From the NCBI GenBank assembly GCA_022925895.1, contig JAKSYS010000497.1, positions 1 through 47,583 on the forward strand: a DNA stretch of 47,583 nt, read 5' to 3'. A program made the position numbers and the translations under genes. This stretch comes from Fragilaria crotonensis (taxonomy: Eukaryota > Bacillariophyta > Fragilariophyceae > Fragilariales > Fragilariaceae). Below, piece after piece: positions 1 to 11,160 of this stretch; the stretch's first letter is position 1, and each line of letters begins with the position of its first letter. The notes under the pieces were generated by a model. That model was not told the DNA's origin and ran no database searches. It saw only the letters and a list, made by a program, of their open reading frames with translations.

Positions 1-107
1 ACATGTCCCTACTGCTGGGGAAAAGAAATTTTATTCCTTGCGCTCACTTTTTTTGCAAAACTGTTCTCACCCAACTAACACTTCATCCTCAACTTGCAAC
101 ACTCACC

Positions 108-1074
108 ATGGCCAACCCAGCGCCCACCGCTCGCCTCCAACCAAGGCCAACCCCCCTCCGCCCATTGTGTGAAACCTACGAAGCACACATGGCGAACTAC
201 GTCGCCACGACGGCGATTTTGCAGCTCCTTTTGATGCACTCAAAATGCTGTCCTCCCTTGCAACACTTCAAACATCTATGTTGCAACTTCTAACCATGCG
301 ACTAACACTTATCCTACAGCTGGAACTAACACCTTCACGCCCAAGAAGAGCACCAACAAGGCTCCAGGCGATTTTCAGCGCGCTCGCACGGCCCTGACTC
401 CTGAGCAAGAGTCCGCCGAGATCTCGCGTTTCCTTGCAATCGTCGAGCAAGAACGCGCCCAAGACACCAAGACCAGGGTTACCTACGCCTGCAAACCCTC
501 CAACGAAGCAGGATCTACCGAAATGGGTCGCTCCCATTCTATTTCCAACGCAAACGGCGCCACCAACGACATCGAAGCCGCCGAACCCAAAAACGACAAT
601 GACGACGACGCGCGCAATAACACTCCTCCCACCTCCCTCCCGCGCCAAGAAGACTCCCCACTCGCCTCCTACGAAAGGCCTATCAAGAAGCAACGTGTTA
701 GATTCGATAATACCATCACAATCATCAAGAACAAGGACAACAATGAAGTCGCGAAATGCGACTCTTTCAAGATCCCGGCGTTCAACGCCGAAGACCTCTC
801 CAACGACAAGAGGGGTACCATTCGAACTGTCTCCGAAAGTGCTTCCAATGCATCTTCTCCAATCGCAATCCGACGATTACTCGTAGAGAAATCGTCGAAA
901 CCGCGAAGCCCATCAAGTTATTTCAAGAAAACGCACGTTTCACTACCGTGCTCCCGAAGACGCTCTCCCGAGAATTCTGACGACGCCATCCTTCCGGCGA
1001 CGAAAGAGCTTTCGAACAAGACCTCACTGACCTTAATCCGCCAGAAATTGGCGGAGAACGAGACGAAACAGTGA
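108..1074 (+). CDS. 5'-most open region of copia A, unknown product, frame-broken
   Basis: I do not recognise this protein. An ATG in good context (CACCATGG) at 108 opens a proline-rich stretch. After frame slips near 220-290, a second frame is open from about 241 to 1074. It encodes a hydrophilic, Ser/Pro/Asn-rich protein with an acidic run (NDNDDDA) near 590 and a basic patch (IKKQRVRF) near 685. Composition matches the rest of the element, so I take it as an extra 5' open region of the retrotransposon rather than a host gene. The minus-strand open frame across 268-693 looks like a compositional shadow. Confidence 0.35.
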
Positions 1075-1081
1075 CGGCAAA

Positions 1082-4000
1082 ATGGATGAACACCATTCCA
1101 AAAACGAATTCATGTATGGCGCCGACAACGAGTATACACCCGCGACGCCAGAACATGTGGTTTTTCCTCCTGGTACTGTTTTTACGAGGTCTCTACGACA
1201 GACGAACAGTTCTTCGCGAGTACTGCCCTTCTACGCCTGGGCACGCTACGCGTTTCTACCCACACCGCATCAATGCGGTCATACACGGCGGCACAGTGTT
1301 CTTCCCTGGGACTGCCCAGCACAACTCCCGCCGCACTCGCGGCATTTCAGTCACCAGTCTCCTGACGAGAACACCCCGTCCACGGTGACGCCATCAATGG
1401 CCCTGGTCACAACGACGGCATTGGTCCGATGTCCGAGCGCGATCCCGGAATCGAAAATGCCGTTAACCCCAACTTCAACGACGACATTTGCGAAAATGTC
1501 CTTGCCAGTTAACATGTCAGCCAATACCTCTATCTACTCGCCGCCTGCGCTGAGTAGTAGACGTAGCGTGCATTTGTACATGCCTGAACTCACACGTACG
1601 TCATGTACCTCACACTGCCTTTACAGACGGAATCCGAACAAAACCAATGGACGAAATATTCATCAAGACTCCTCCCAGGACGAGAAATCGAAATTCCTAC
1701 GTCGAATTGCCCTCCCACGGACACCACCCACGCGTCTGTGGACATGCTGACGCTACGTTTCCAGCACAGCCACACGCAATGTCCGCCTTCCATCGCCCGG
1801 ACACCAAGATCTACGGTGAGACAGACAAGACGAACAAGAAAACTACCCGCTTTTCGTCAGTCACATATCACAATTTTTCATCCAAGAAAACTGCAGCCCC
1901 TACAAACTGCAACCCCTTTTATTTTCAACCCATCTCCGAAGACCCTCATATTTTTCATCCCATCGCGACAGCGACGACTACGAGACATCATCTACCGCGC
2001 AACGCCTCACGTCTCATTCAAGACCCTGAAGCTTTAGGATCCCAACGCCCTTCAGCTTCGACAGACATCCATCTCCTTCACGTTTGCATCCGAAACTTTT
2101 TCGCCTTTATTCTCCCACTTCACCGCCACCGACGGCGCCTACGACTGCCTTTCTACGACTACAGGCATCACCAACTTCGTCGAAGCCATGTCAAGTGATC
2201 ACCCTACGGATCCCTACCGACTTGACACACCGTTTGTCCCCTACCGACAGACAGCACATTGGACCCAATCCACCATGTGCCCTTCCTGCAGCACTCCTCT
2301 GAGCTTGACTCAAGGACTAACCTCATGCTGCCCTTCTATATTACCCTGATGCAACTTTGCAGGATAATGTTAATGGGCCAGTCACCATGCGCAATCTACC
2401 TGCATGCGTTGACGTTAGCATCACCGCTGCATCCTTCTGCCTCCGATACATCCAATCGGACGCCGCGACCAAGAAATGTATCCGTGACCTCACTACGGAC
2501 CACCTACGTCATTTCTTCCGCGAACTTCACCCTGTCCTAACTGTGGATCATACAACTATTGCTGACAATGATGACAGCATTGAGTACATCCAATGTATGC
2601 AACACACTTTGAACAGGACAACCAACTTAGTCATGGACAATTTACCTGCTGAATTGCTCCAAACTAACTTCCCAGATGGCACCCCTGCCTCTTATCTGAG
2701 TCTCCTGACTGATCATGAGCCAGACACCCCAGGCCATGAATGTGCCTTGCCATTCTCTATGCCTTCAAGACACTGCATCTTGTTCACTTTCTGACCTACC
2801 CTTCAAGTCAAGATTCCACTTTCAAGTTTATGCCACATGACCTCTCTGACATCATCCGAATGTGCCATCCTTGCGACAGCACTGCTTTATTTCCCAACCG
2901 AAGTAATTTCAGAGACGTCCCTGCATTCATTCACACTTTCTTCCAAGACCAGCAAGTTGCTTCCAACCCCTTCGACAAGCGACAAGACAGCCAACGCTCA
3001 TCCTACAATGAGCATCCTACCAACTTTGGCTCAACCTCACTATTTGCCTTCACTTATTCTCCGCTTGTGAACGGCTTTGGTGACCCATCTCCCGAAGTCC
3101 CACCTAGAAGCTCTCTAGCTGCAAGGTCCTCATCTCAGCTGCCCTCCAACACCATGCATCTCTACCAAGGTCACCAATGGTGATGACCCAGATTTGCAAC
3201 CTACCAACATCATTCTTGGAGCCCTACCCCAGCTGACATGATCTTCAACTACCATTGCTCTGCCTTCCCAATGGCTACTCTACCTACAACTGAGCAGCTC
3301 CATGGCAACACTACCTATGCAATGAACCCTGCTACCACCCTAGCAGTGAACTTGTGATTTGTCGAGATATATCTCCAAATTACCTCCAAGAGATCGACAT
3401 CCCGCTGGAAACCATCAATATTCCTCGGACAAGTCCCACTTCATCCCAATTTCTACCAACACCTACAACTACTCGATCGACTTTCTACCAGATCATGAGT
3501 ATCTACTCTTCCGTGTTGTCAAGACTCTTGATGTTATCGATCCCCAACGTGTGCTACCGCAGACCCCAGAACCATCCAATGTTCTCATCTTCCAAGGTAC
3601 ACACTCAGAGAACCCATCCTACACCTCTGGATCTCAAGTTGAACTGCCTATTCCAAAGGAAGGAGCACACACCTTCCCTATCATCTATGATTCTGGCAAT
3701 CTGCCTCATCATTTTGATCACAGAAATGGCAATGTTGAACCCTACACTTCAACCACAGTTCAAGCCCTTTTTCAGACTCAAGCTTGCATTCCTATGACTG
3801 CAAACTATGAAGCAAATCAATGGGCATGTCCTAACAATCCCAGTCAACTTTGGCGCCAGTCAAACCCTGTCCACCATGTTGTTGATGATCCTCACACTGT
3901 TCCCTTGATCTTGCTATCAGACTTATCCAAGTTATCACCACGAAACGTGGATCCGACAATGTCACCGCGCTTGGGCCTTGCCACATCTTCAAGACGCCTC

Positions 4001-4400
4001 CAAAAGCCGGCTGATCAGATCAAACACAATCGCTTTCATTTTTCTGGCAACAGCACAATCACCCAGAATACCCATACACAAACAAGACTCAGAATTACTC
4101 CTTAATGTCATTCCTGGTGAGTCTAGTTCCTTGTGTTCTGACAATGAAAGCACAGCCAAATCTATTACTTGCAACTCACTTATCCCTCCTGGCCACAGAC
4201 ACAATGATGTGAATGTAGCAACAGAGGATAATTGCAATGTAATTAGATATGATTTGGAAAAACAACAATGTCCTCTTGAACACAATGCATTAGTTGTTCT
4301 CACACGCAGATCATCGCTTCTACCGGAAAACAACCCGGGAATCGAACCTGCAACCCCAATCCTGAAAATTCACAGTTCTACCGAAATTGACGAAACAGAA
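1082..4400 (+). other. Coding-like, unrecognised 5' region of copia A
   Basis: This stretch keeps the A/C-rich bias of the element and contains overlapping open segments, the best at 2357-2794, 2740-3183 and 3359-4105 (145, 147 and 248 codons). Their codon use looks like the gag-pol part, but I recognise no domain. One segment contains IIYDSGN near 3685, superficially like an aspartic protease, but without the hydrophobic-G-A context. The likeliest reading is one long upstream ORF broken by small indels. A second degraded element or captured host sequence is also possible. Confidence 0.35.
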
Positions 4401-4405
4401 CATGA
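4322..4405 (-). repeat. tRNA-like remnant with a pol III B-box
   Basis: The minus strand contains GGTTCGATTCC, an exact match to the B-box/T-loop of tRNA genes, at about 4339-4350. Upstream is a D-loop-like TTTCGGTAGAAC and a CTG/CAG arm. The acceptor stem does not close and the T-stem is imperfect, so this is not a functional tRNA. It could be a SINE scrap, or a plus-strand stretch complementary to a tRNA. Confidence 0.3.
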
Positions 4406-4444
4406 AACGTCAGCAATTCCTGAAAACTCACCCATTTCTGACAC

Positions 4445-6271
4445 TTGCTCCTTTTATTGACACTTCGCAACAAAATCCGACAGAAAATCCGTCGAATCCC
4501 TTGCAGCGTCTCACGTGCAGTCGGACAAATTCTAACACCAAAAACCCCCTTGTCCGACACAGCAGACCAAAACCAGCCTCCACCTGCCGAAATTGTTCCC
4601 AAAACACCAACGTCAAGACCAAACGCTCCGTTGCCGACGAAACGCTCAGAAGCTCACCCAACGTTCGCTTACCCGCCAAGACAAGAGACATTCTTCGACG
4701 ACGACGACCAAGACGACGAACAAGAAGACGACAACGGACCGCCTCAGATTCCCTTAGGTTCTCCTGATGCCCTGACTTCATCAACAAGAACCGACTTCAC
4801 ATATCCTCCGATTGAAGATCTAACAAGAACGCTCCTGAAATACGCCAAGACTGCAAACCTTCGAAAACTGAACTACCCAAGTGATCTTCTCCAACGACGA
4901 CGTCAGTTCAATGCCTTTATGGACAACCTTCGAATTGTTTGCAACATATCTCCATGGACACGCAACGTCTTTGACCTTTGGCCAAAGCAAATCAGCTACT
5001 CCCATCCATGCATTGGCACAGCACTCTACAACCTGATCTTCACCAACATCAGTGATCCTTGCCAGAAGCACATCATTGACTGTCCACCTGATGCCAGAAC
5101 TGCCATTCTGACTCTAAGACGTCATTGTGCTCCACTCACCCAAGATCACATTGAACGCACGCGAATCCTTCTACTCGATCAAACAAGGTCACCAAGAAGT
5201 TGCGACATCATACTTGAATCGCATTCGACTCTACGCGCGACTGCTATCATGCCGGTATCCCTAACACCGATGCCGACATTATCAAGCGAACCATCCGTGG
5301 CGGCAGCAATCACCACTTTTATGCTGCTTCCTACCAACGTTTGACGCCGACATCCGTCGAGCTGAGTTGAATGACGAAGAACTACCCACTTTTGCGGAAC
5401 TTGAGAGCCATTTGCTGAACATCGACGACTCGTGGACTCACTCTCCCTTCCCAAAATCAACGCAATTACAACCAGCATGCAAATTCTGCACGTCAACCGT
5501 TTTCAAACCAATCCTCTCGCCCTCGCCAAGGCACAACGCGCGTTTTCACACCACGCCAACAACATGCCTTCAGTTCTATGATGCGACCGTACACTGCTTC
5601 AAACAACAGACCACCGCATCGACCAAACAATCGAGGACCGAATCAAGCTCCTGCACCACCAAGACAACATAACAACAATGATCGCAGGAGCACACCACAA
5701 CAATCTCGCCCTTTTCAACAACAGAATCGCGGCTCACGCCCTCCTCTCAGACCGATATCTTCAAACAATGGAAATCAACGGCGCCTCCAAACAACACACC
5801 AGCTGTGAGACGAAACCCTAACACATCCAATGCTGCAAATATTGTATGCAATAACTGTGGTAGACTTGGCCACTATGCTAATCGATGCATAACCGCCAAT
5901 CGCTCATCAACTAACCAGAACAACCGTGGAGGACCGCCGCCCAGAAATCCAAACAATGAAAATGCAGCACCCCGCAACCAGCGTGCTTACTTCATTACTG
6001 ACTCAACTGCATCTAACTCCCATGCTTTTCACCATCAAGCATACATGGCCTCCTGTGATCTCCAGGACACCTTCAATGCCCCATCTGCAGTTACCTCATG
6101 GCCTGATGTCAATGCTCCTCAGATGGAAATCAACAGAGCATTGCTCAACAATGATTTCTTACCATCAGCACCAAACTCTCCACCCAACACAGGCTCAACA
6201 GAACTCTTCCCTGAAGACCCTTATCAACACATCAAAGATTTGGACCACCAAGTCTTGACAACTGGCTACCT
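4445..6271 (+). pseudogene. gag region of copia A, frame-broken
   Basis: The region opens with a Pro-rich part and an acidic cluster (FFDDDDQDDEQEDD, about 4690). A helical copia Gag core follows, running from EDLTRTLLKY (about 4815) through an NRIRLYA stretch near 5215 to ESHLLNIDDSW (about 5405). An Asn/Gln/Arg/Pro-rich linker of about 5480-5800 leads to a zinc knuckle at 5847-5888 (CNNCGRLGHYANRC, CX2CX4HX4C). Gag packages the RNA, and the knuckle binds nucleic acid. The core crosses at least three frames (slips near 5190, 5225, 5460 and 5795). It is continuous in sense with protease, so Gag and Pol were probably one polyprotein. Confidence 0.8.
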
Positions 6272-6735
6272 GACAGTGGTGCCACATGTCATTATACACC
6301 CGTTTTCAACCTTCGTGATGTTGAAGCCTGCCACATCCCTGTCTCTCTTGCTGACGGAACCACCAAGATCTCAACATTCAAAGGAACCACTGACTGCTAC
6401 TTCACCTCTGATGAAGGACAAAAGTCTATCCTTGGCCTAACTGATGTTTATTATATTGAAGGTCTCAGCCACCGCCTTCTTTCCCTGACAACCATCTCTG
6501 CAACCCAGAATTTCACAGTCATCATCCAGAACAGAGCCACTACAATCCAGTTCCCAAACAATTCAAAATACACATGGCCCTGCTCCTGCATGAACTCCCA
6601 ACACAGAATGCCTTTTCTACCATGGCACAACCTGTGGACACCACACCTGATGAAACTTCCTTCCCCTGCATTTGACCAACATGTTGATCCTACACAAGCT
6701 GACACCTCAAGACCAACAACTTCTTTGCCTCTTGA
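6272..6735 (+). pseudogene. Aspartic protease and pre-integrase region of copia A
   Basis: DSGATCHYTPVF starts at 6272 and is the Ty1/copia protease active site; such a protease matures the polyprotein. The sequence continues through ADGTTK (about 6352) and GLSHRLLSL (about 6463), where copia elements carry a flap and a pre-integrase segment. The gag frame leads into this one after a slip near 6253; one extra T in CTTG of AAGTCTTGAC would join the two frames. The frame then runs to about 6804. Confidence 0.8.
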
Positions 6736-7600
6736 GACCATATCCCGTCGCCTTGCGCACCGAAATTTCCGCAATCTCATGACCGGATCCCTGCATCACG
6801 CTTGAATGATCATACACTCGCCTGCGATTGACAAAAACACTTGGCCAATTCGTATCTCGATTAGCCAAAAACACGCTCGCAGCAAAATTCCTCTCAGACA
6901 AGGCTCAGAACCGTTTCACCAACTTCACCTTGATCTCATGAGAAACCCTTTCGGTTTGGACTCACCACTGCAACAAACTATTCAGCCTACCTCTTTATTG
7001 TCACAACACCTGGCAAGCTAACTGGCTGGATAGGACTTCCAACTGAAAGCACCACATCCATCATCACAGCCCTTAAGTCCTGGCTTACTCAGACAGAACT
7101 ACTTGGCCGCACAAAGTCCGTCCGCTTCATCCGTACTGATGCCGGATCTGCCTTTACATCTGCAAAATTCATCACAGAATGCACCAACCTTGGAATTAAA
7201 CTTGAAGCTGCTGCTCCAGAACACCAAGAAATGAATGGCATCTGTGAAGCCAAATGGAGAGAAGTCCACAACACTGCAAATGTACTTCTCAACACTGCCC
7301 GACTTGGCGGTGCCTTCTTCCATCATGCACATGCCTATGCTGTCAGCATTATTAATGCTTGTCCAGCCAAGAATGTGACTGATCAACATGGCAACCCAAC
7401 CACACCCTTCCAATACAGCTATGGCAGAAAACCAAGCCTTGCCAACTTCCGCGATTTGGATGCCCTGTCTACTTCAAGCGCTACGAACCGACCTTCCGCA
7501 ACAAGCTATTACCTATAAGCAACAACTCCAACGTGCTTCCCGTGGTATCTTCATCGGATTCCAGAGAACTCAGCCGGATGGCTAGTTTACTCTCCTGATC
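6736..7600 (+). pseudogene. Integrase of copia A
   Basis: Integrase inserts the cDNA. The HRNFRNL segment near 6760 is the remnant of the HHCC zinc-binding area. The catalytic core is read at about 7020-7290: RTDAGSAF (second Asp, about 7132) and the NGICEAKWR box (Glu, about 7240), preceded by APEHQEM as in the usual Q/H-N-G context. The first catalytic Asp region (about 6930-6960) sits where the frame is interrupted. The C-terminal PFQYSYGRKPSL (about 7408) is the usual copia 'P-E-x-x-x-G-x-K-P' neighbourhood. Confidence 0.8.
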
Positions 7601-8069
7601 ATCCGCAGCGCATCGTCATCACTCGCGACGCCTACTTTGATGAAGACTTCAGCTCTGCCCTTGCCTTCGATTCAAAGCCCTTTGCCGGAGCCATTCCCAT
7701 CCGATCTCACTTGGATCCCAATGGACTCCAATCTTTGGACAACTCTGAACCATCAATTGTCCACCAAACCGGATCTGCTGCCAATCTAGGCATCACACCA
7801 TCCACCTATCTTGAAGAACTCCATGACTCTGAACAACTTTTACAAGCACAAGACAATGGCCCTTCAAGCACTACCCATCCAGAAGATGATATTGATGACA
7901 CTGATCCCATCACAGAATCTGACATCTCTCCTGGACCAACACCACCAACTCCTCAGCTGATCAACTGGACCTTTCACCAACTGAGACACACCCCACTTCA
8001 CAAGGAAATGACTTATACTTCCAAGAGTGTGCTGAATCTCTGCCATCAGTTGATCCCATCCACACTGCC

Positions 8070-8968
8070 ATGCTCGCTGACGCATCCACAACTTCGCCCA
8101 CCGACGATCCAGTGGACAAGTATCTCCCTGAACCGCAATCCTTCAAAGCCGTTCTCAAACTTGACGATGACGTCCGCAATGCCTGGCTACATGCTATTCG
8201 CATGGAAATCAAGAACTTAATCGACCACGATACCTTCATTCTGGGTGAACAACCCCGGAAAGATGAACTCATCATCCCTGTCAAACTTGTCTTGAAAGCA
8301 AAACAAACTGCAACTGGTAAACTTGAAAACTTAAAGCTCGCCTTGTCGCCCGTGGCGACTTGGAAAACGACGATTGAAGAAAACTAAAGCTGCTTACCAG
8401 CAATTTCTCCAACAACAAAAACAAGACAATGCTGAAAACAATCCTGAATCCAGCAAGACAACTAACACCATCCCAATTGAGGTACCTCAACCTTTTGAGG
8501 ACACATGGTCACCCTGTGCATCTTCAAGAGGGGTCAAGTTACTTCTTCAACAATCTGTGCATCCCACCGCACTCTCAAAAGTGCCGACTTCATTGGCGCA
8601 TATCTACAAGCCAAAGTCATCGGTCGCCACTTTGTCAGACTTCCACTTGAGTATGCATATTACTTCCCTGAATATGCTAAATACTTTGGAACTCCAGCCC
8701 TTTTGAACAAGGGAATCTATGGACTTGTTTACTCTGGAAAATATTGGAACATTGAATTCTCTGAATGGCTTTACTCCAAAGGATTCATCCAATCCCAGTC
8801 TGAACCCTCCTATTTTGTCTTTTACAACAAACACAACCAATGGTTACGCCTTCTCTTCTTTGTCGACGACATGCTCTACGCTGGCAGCAATGACGCCATC
8901 GAAAAAGAATTCGAAGAATCTGTCCGCAATCGCTTGACGTCAAGTTCCTTGGACCTGCTCAATGGTTC
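8070..8968 (+). pseudogene. Reverse transcriptase of copia A
   Basis: The copia RT starts with the A-W-xx-A-I-xx-E-I motif (NAWLHAIRMEIKNL, about 8179). It continues through a lysine/arginine LVARGD-like segment (about 8340, after a slip), a DFIGAYLQA motif A (about 8590; the Asp is catalytic), NKGIYGLVYS (about 8709) and the catalytic FVDDMLYAGS box (about 8860). Frames change near 8335, 8500 and 8935. The catalytic residues themselves are all present. Confidence 0.85.
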
Positions 8969-10045
8969 TTGCAAATGCGCATCCATCAACACAAAGACAA
9001 AACCTACACTCTCGACCAACATCGCTACGTTCTCAACACTTTGCAACGTTACGATCCCAACTCCGAGTTCCCTGAACGTGAAACACCATTCCCACCGGAT
9101 TACACCTTCAGTAAAGACAATCGACCTGTCACCGATCATGACAAACAAGTTGTCGAACAACACGAGAAACGCCTCCCATTCCGCTCCGCTGTATGTACGC
9201 TACTCTATCTTGCCTACAACACCCGTGCTGATATCCTCTTTGCAGTCTGCAAACTTGCAAAAGCCTGCGTCTGCCCTGGCGAACTCGACTTCCGTGCTCT
9301 TATCTGGCTGATTGGCTACCTACGCCGTCGCCCATATTATGCCATCAAGTTCTACCCGGATGCCACGACCAACCCTGTTTACGACATATGTCGTCAACAC
9401 CGCATTCCCCATTCCGACTTAACCGTATTTTCCGACGCCAGCTGGCAAGATTGCCCTGACACTGGCCGCTCTACTGTCGGTTATATGATCTTTCACAACG
9501 GTGCTCTCATCGAAGCCAACTCTACGATGCCAACACCAATTGCTATGTCAACGTCCGAGGCCGAATACATGGCCGCATGCTCTGCCTCCATGGCCACAGC
9601 TCACATTCGGATGCTACTCTACGACATGACATATCTCGGAACCAAACATTGGCGAATCTATGCAGCGTCTTCCAACCATCCATCGATTCTCATGATCGAC
9701 AACGAAGCCACTGTGCAGATCGCCAAGAACGGCAAATTAACCCGCAAGACTCGTCACATCGAACGACGTTTCCACTATGTCCGTCAAGGCCAACAAGACG
9801 GTATACATCAACTACATTGGATACCTTGCGATTCTCAACTTGCCGACATCCTCACAAAAACACAAGTCTTTCCAAAATTGATCAACACATCAACAAAGTG
9901 TTCTGTACACTACCTGATCACATGCTACAAGCTACAAGTGAATCTACAGAGATTTGATTCAAGAGGGGTGTTAAACATTCCGTATCGCCCTACATATTTT
10001 TACATTATCCCTATCCCTAATTACTGTCGCTCGCATGCACAGTAA
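8969..10045 (+). CDS. RT thumb and RNase H of copia A
   Basis: This is the longest uninterrupted part of the element. It runs from the RT thumb (MRIHQHKDKTYTLDQ) through the LPFRSAVCTLLYLA and TRADILFAV motifs to RNase H. The RNase H landmarks are VFSDASWQD (about 9427), STSEAEYMAA (about 9550), IDNEATVQIAKN (about 9697), KTRHIERRFHYVR (about 9750) and LADILTK (about 9837). These match the D-E-D-D acidic set of copia RNase H, which removes template RNA. The upstream frame joins near 8935; the first codon at 8969 is only where this frame opens. The frame runs through the polypurine tract and about 25 codons into the LTR. Confidence 0.85.
   Translation: MQMRIHQHKDKTYTLDQHRYVLNTLQRYDPNSEFPERETPFPPDYTFSKDNRPVTDHDKQVVEQHEKRLPFRSAVCTLLYLAYNTRADILFAVCKLAKACVCPGELDFRALIWLIGYLRRRPYYAIKFYPDATTNPVYDICRQHRIPHSDLTVFSDASWQDCPDTGRSTVGYMIFHNGALIEANSTMPTPIAMSTSEAEYMAACSASMATAHIRMLLYDMTYLGTKHWRIYAASSNHPSILMIDNEATVQIAKNGKLTRKTRHIERRFHYVRQGQQDGIHQLHWIPCDSQLADILTKTQVFPKLINTSTKCSVHYLITCYKLQVNLQRFDSRGVLNIPYRPTYFYIIPIPNYCRSHAQ
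9961..9968 (+). other. Polypurine tract of copia A
   Basis: AAGAGGGG lies directly before TGTTAAAC, the expected primer for plus-strand DNA synthesis next to a 3' LTR. Confidence 0.65.
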
Positions 10046-10300
10046 AACATTACATCCGTGCTCCAGTAACCAGTGCGACACTGCACGACTGGAATCAAAA
10101 CTCACGTCGATTCAAATCATGTTCATCTTGTTCCTCGAGTTTGAACATTGATTTTCAAACGACGCTCAACGCCTCGTTTACGAAAAACAACGCAGCCGTA
10201 CGCTGCTGACCGTGATTGATAGAGGAGTGTTCCTCATTGTTCCAAGGAACACTCCCATCATCAGACCTCTCATTTCGGTCGCCCTCTCTTTTTCCCACAA
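9969..10300 (+). repeat. 3' LTR of copia A (right end uncertain)
   Basis: It begins with TGTTAAACATT right after the polypurine tract. Inside, 10224-10255 forms a hairpin with an 11-bp perfect stem (GGAGTGTTCCT / AGGAACACTCC) and a 10-nt loop. CCCTCTCTTTTTCCC near 10280 is pyrimidine-rich. With no 5' LTR in view, the TG...CA right boundary cannot be fixed. Confidence 0.55.
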
Positions 10301-10431
10301 TTGTCAATTTTCATATTTTAGTGTCACTCACCCTTTACTTACTGCACATATTTTCGCACGATGATGATGATCGACCATGACGTTTTTACCCGTCGTCATG
10401 ACATCATATACACCGTGCTGTACAAATATAC

Positions 10432-10457
10432 GTAGTGAGTACGACGGTACTCACTAC
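10432..10457. repeat. Perfect 11-bp inverted repeat
   Basis: GTAGTGAGTAC and GTACTCACTAC are separated by GACG, giving an 11-bp stem and 4-nt loop. Similar TAC/GTA-rich palindromes recur in the intergenic DNA of this window. No function is apparent. Confidence 0.6.
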
Positions 10458-11160
10458 AACGATAACGACAACACAACACAACACGGCGACCGGTACAACA
10501 GTACCTTCGCACACAACTTCTCTGCCCGTCGATAGTACGCGCACGTCTGAGTTTAACGTTACTGTACATAACGATAAACAATAGACAGTGCCCACTATAC
10601 GACACGATATTTCTACTAGTCAGTCTCTCGCACATTCATGTAGCGATAGAACGACAGATAGTACGCATATCGTTATCTGTAGCGGTAGACAGCACTGCGT
10701 AGCTGTACCGTTTATAGATGAACTGAGCAGTAGTCAGTGTCGTACTAGACACTTACCTACTGGGGGCGTACCCCGTAACGGTTACGTCCTGGTTCTTAAC
10801 CCGAACCCTATGCCGACCTGCGCGTCGCTAGGTTCCGTTAACCCGAACCATATCAACTACTTGACGTTCTGGTTCGTGCAGCTATGCTACATAAGGTAGA
10901 TCAGATCGATGGATAGCACATGCGCATACAGCATATGTATGTAGCACATGTTGTATACTGGTACTTGTGGTATGTACCAGTGCACAAGTTGCACGCTGGT
11001 GCGGTCCATTCTGAGTTTGTATTTTGTATTTTCATACTTCCAAAAGTGAGGCATTTTGTTTTCTCAATAATTATGAATCCTACATACCACGTACAAGTAC
11101 TGTACATACATAGGTACAGTGTTAAGTCCGGTGTATGATGCTTGATCGATCACGGGCCAG
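10458..11160. other. Intergenic DNA, no gene seen
   Basis: This stretch is rich in GTAC-type words (GTACTGTAC, GTACCAGTGC) with no open frame of convincing composition. It lies between the LTR and the plus-strand gene starting at 11161, so it probably holds that gene's promoter. I see no specific element. Confidence 0.4.

Larger units (their letters stand above)
1..10300 (+). mobile_element. Ty1/copia LTR retrotransposon A (5' end outside the window)
   Basis: The order of recognisable parts is a CCHC zinc knuckle, a DSGAT protease motif, an integrase core, RT with an FVDDM box, and RNase H ending in an ADILTK motif. Integrase before RT is the Ty1/copia order. A polypurine tract and a TGTTAAAC LTR start follow. 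No second copy of that LTR start is visible upstream, so the 5' LTR is probably left of base 1, and the 3' LTR end cannot be placed (about 10.3 kb is a guess). The plus strand is A/C-rich and G-poor throughout, and about 4.3 kb of unexplained sequence precedes gag. The reading frame changes many times, so no intact polyprotein can be read. Confidence 0.85.

Noticed and set aside
268..693. Open minus-strand frame of about 140 codons across copia A
   Set aside because: Gly/Val/Arg-rich shadow of the A/C-rich plus strand; no family resemblance.
3680..3700. IIYDSGN as a second aspartic protease site
   Set aside because: Lacks the Ala/Thr after DSG and any flap motif, and a proper DSGAT protease is present at 6272.
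4428..4787. Open minus-strand frame over the start of gag
   Set aside because: Arises from the acidic and Arg-rich plus-strand coding; no independent signal.
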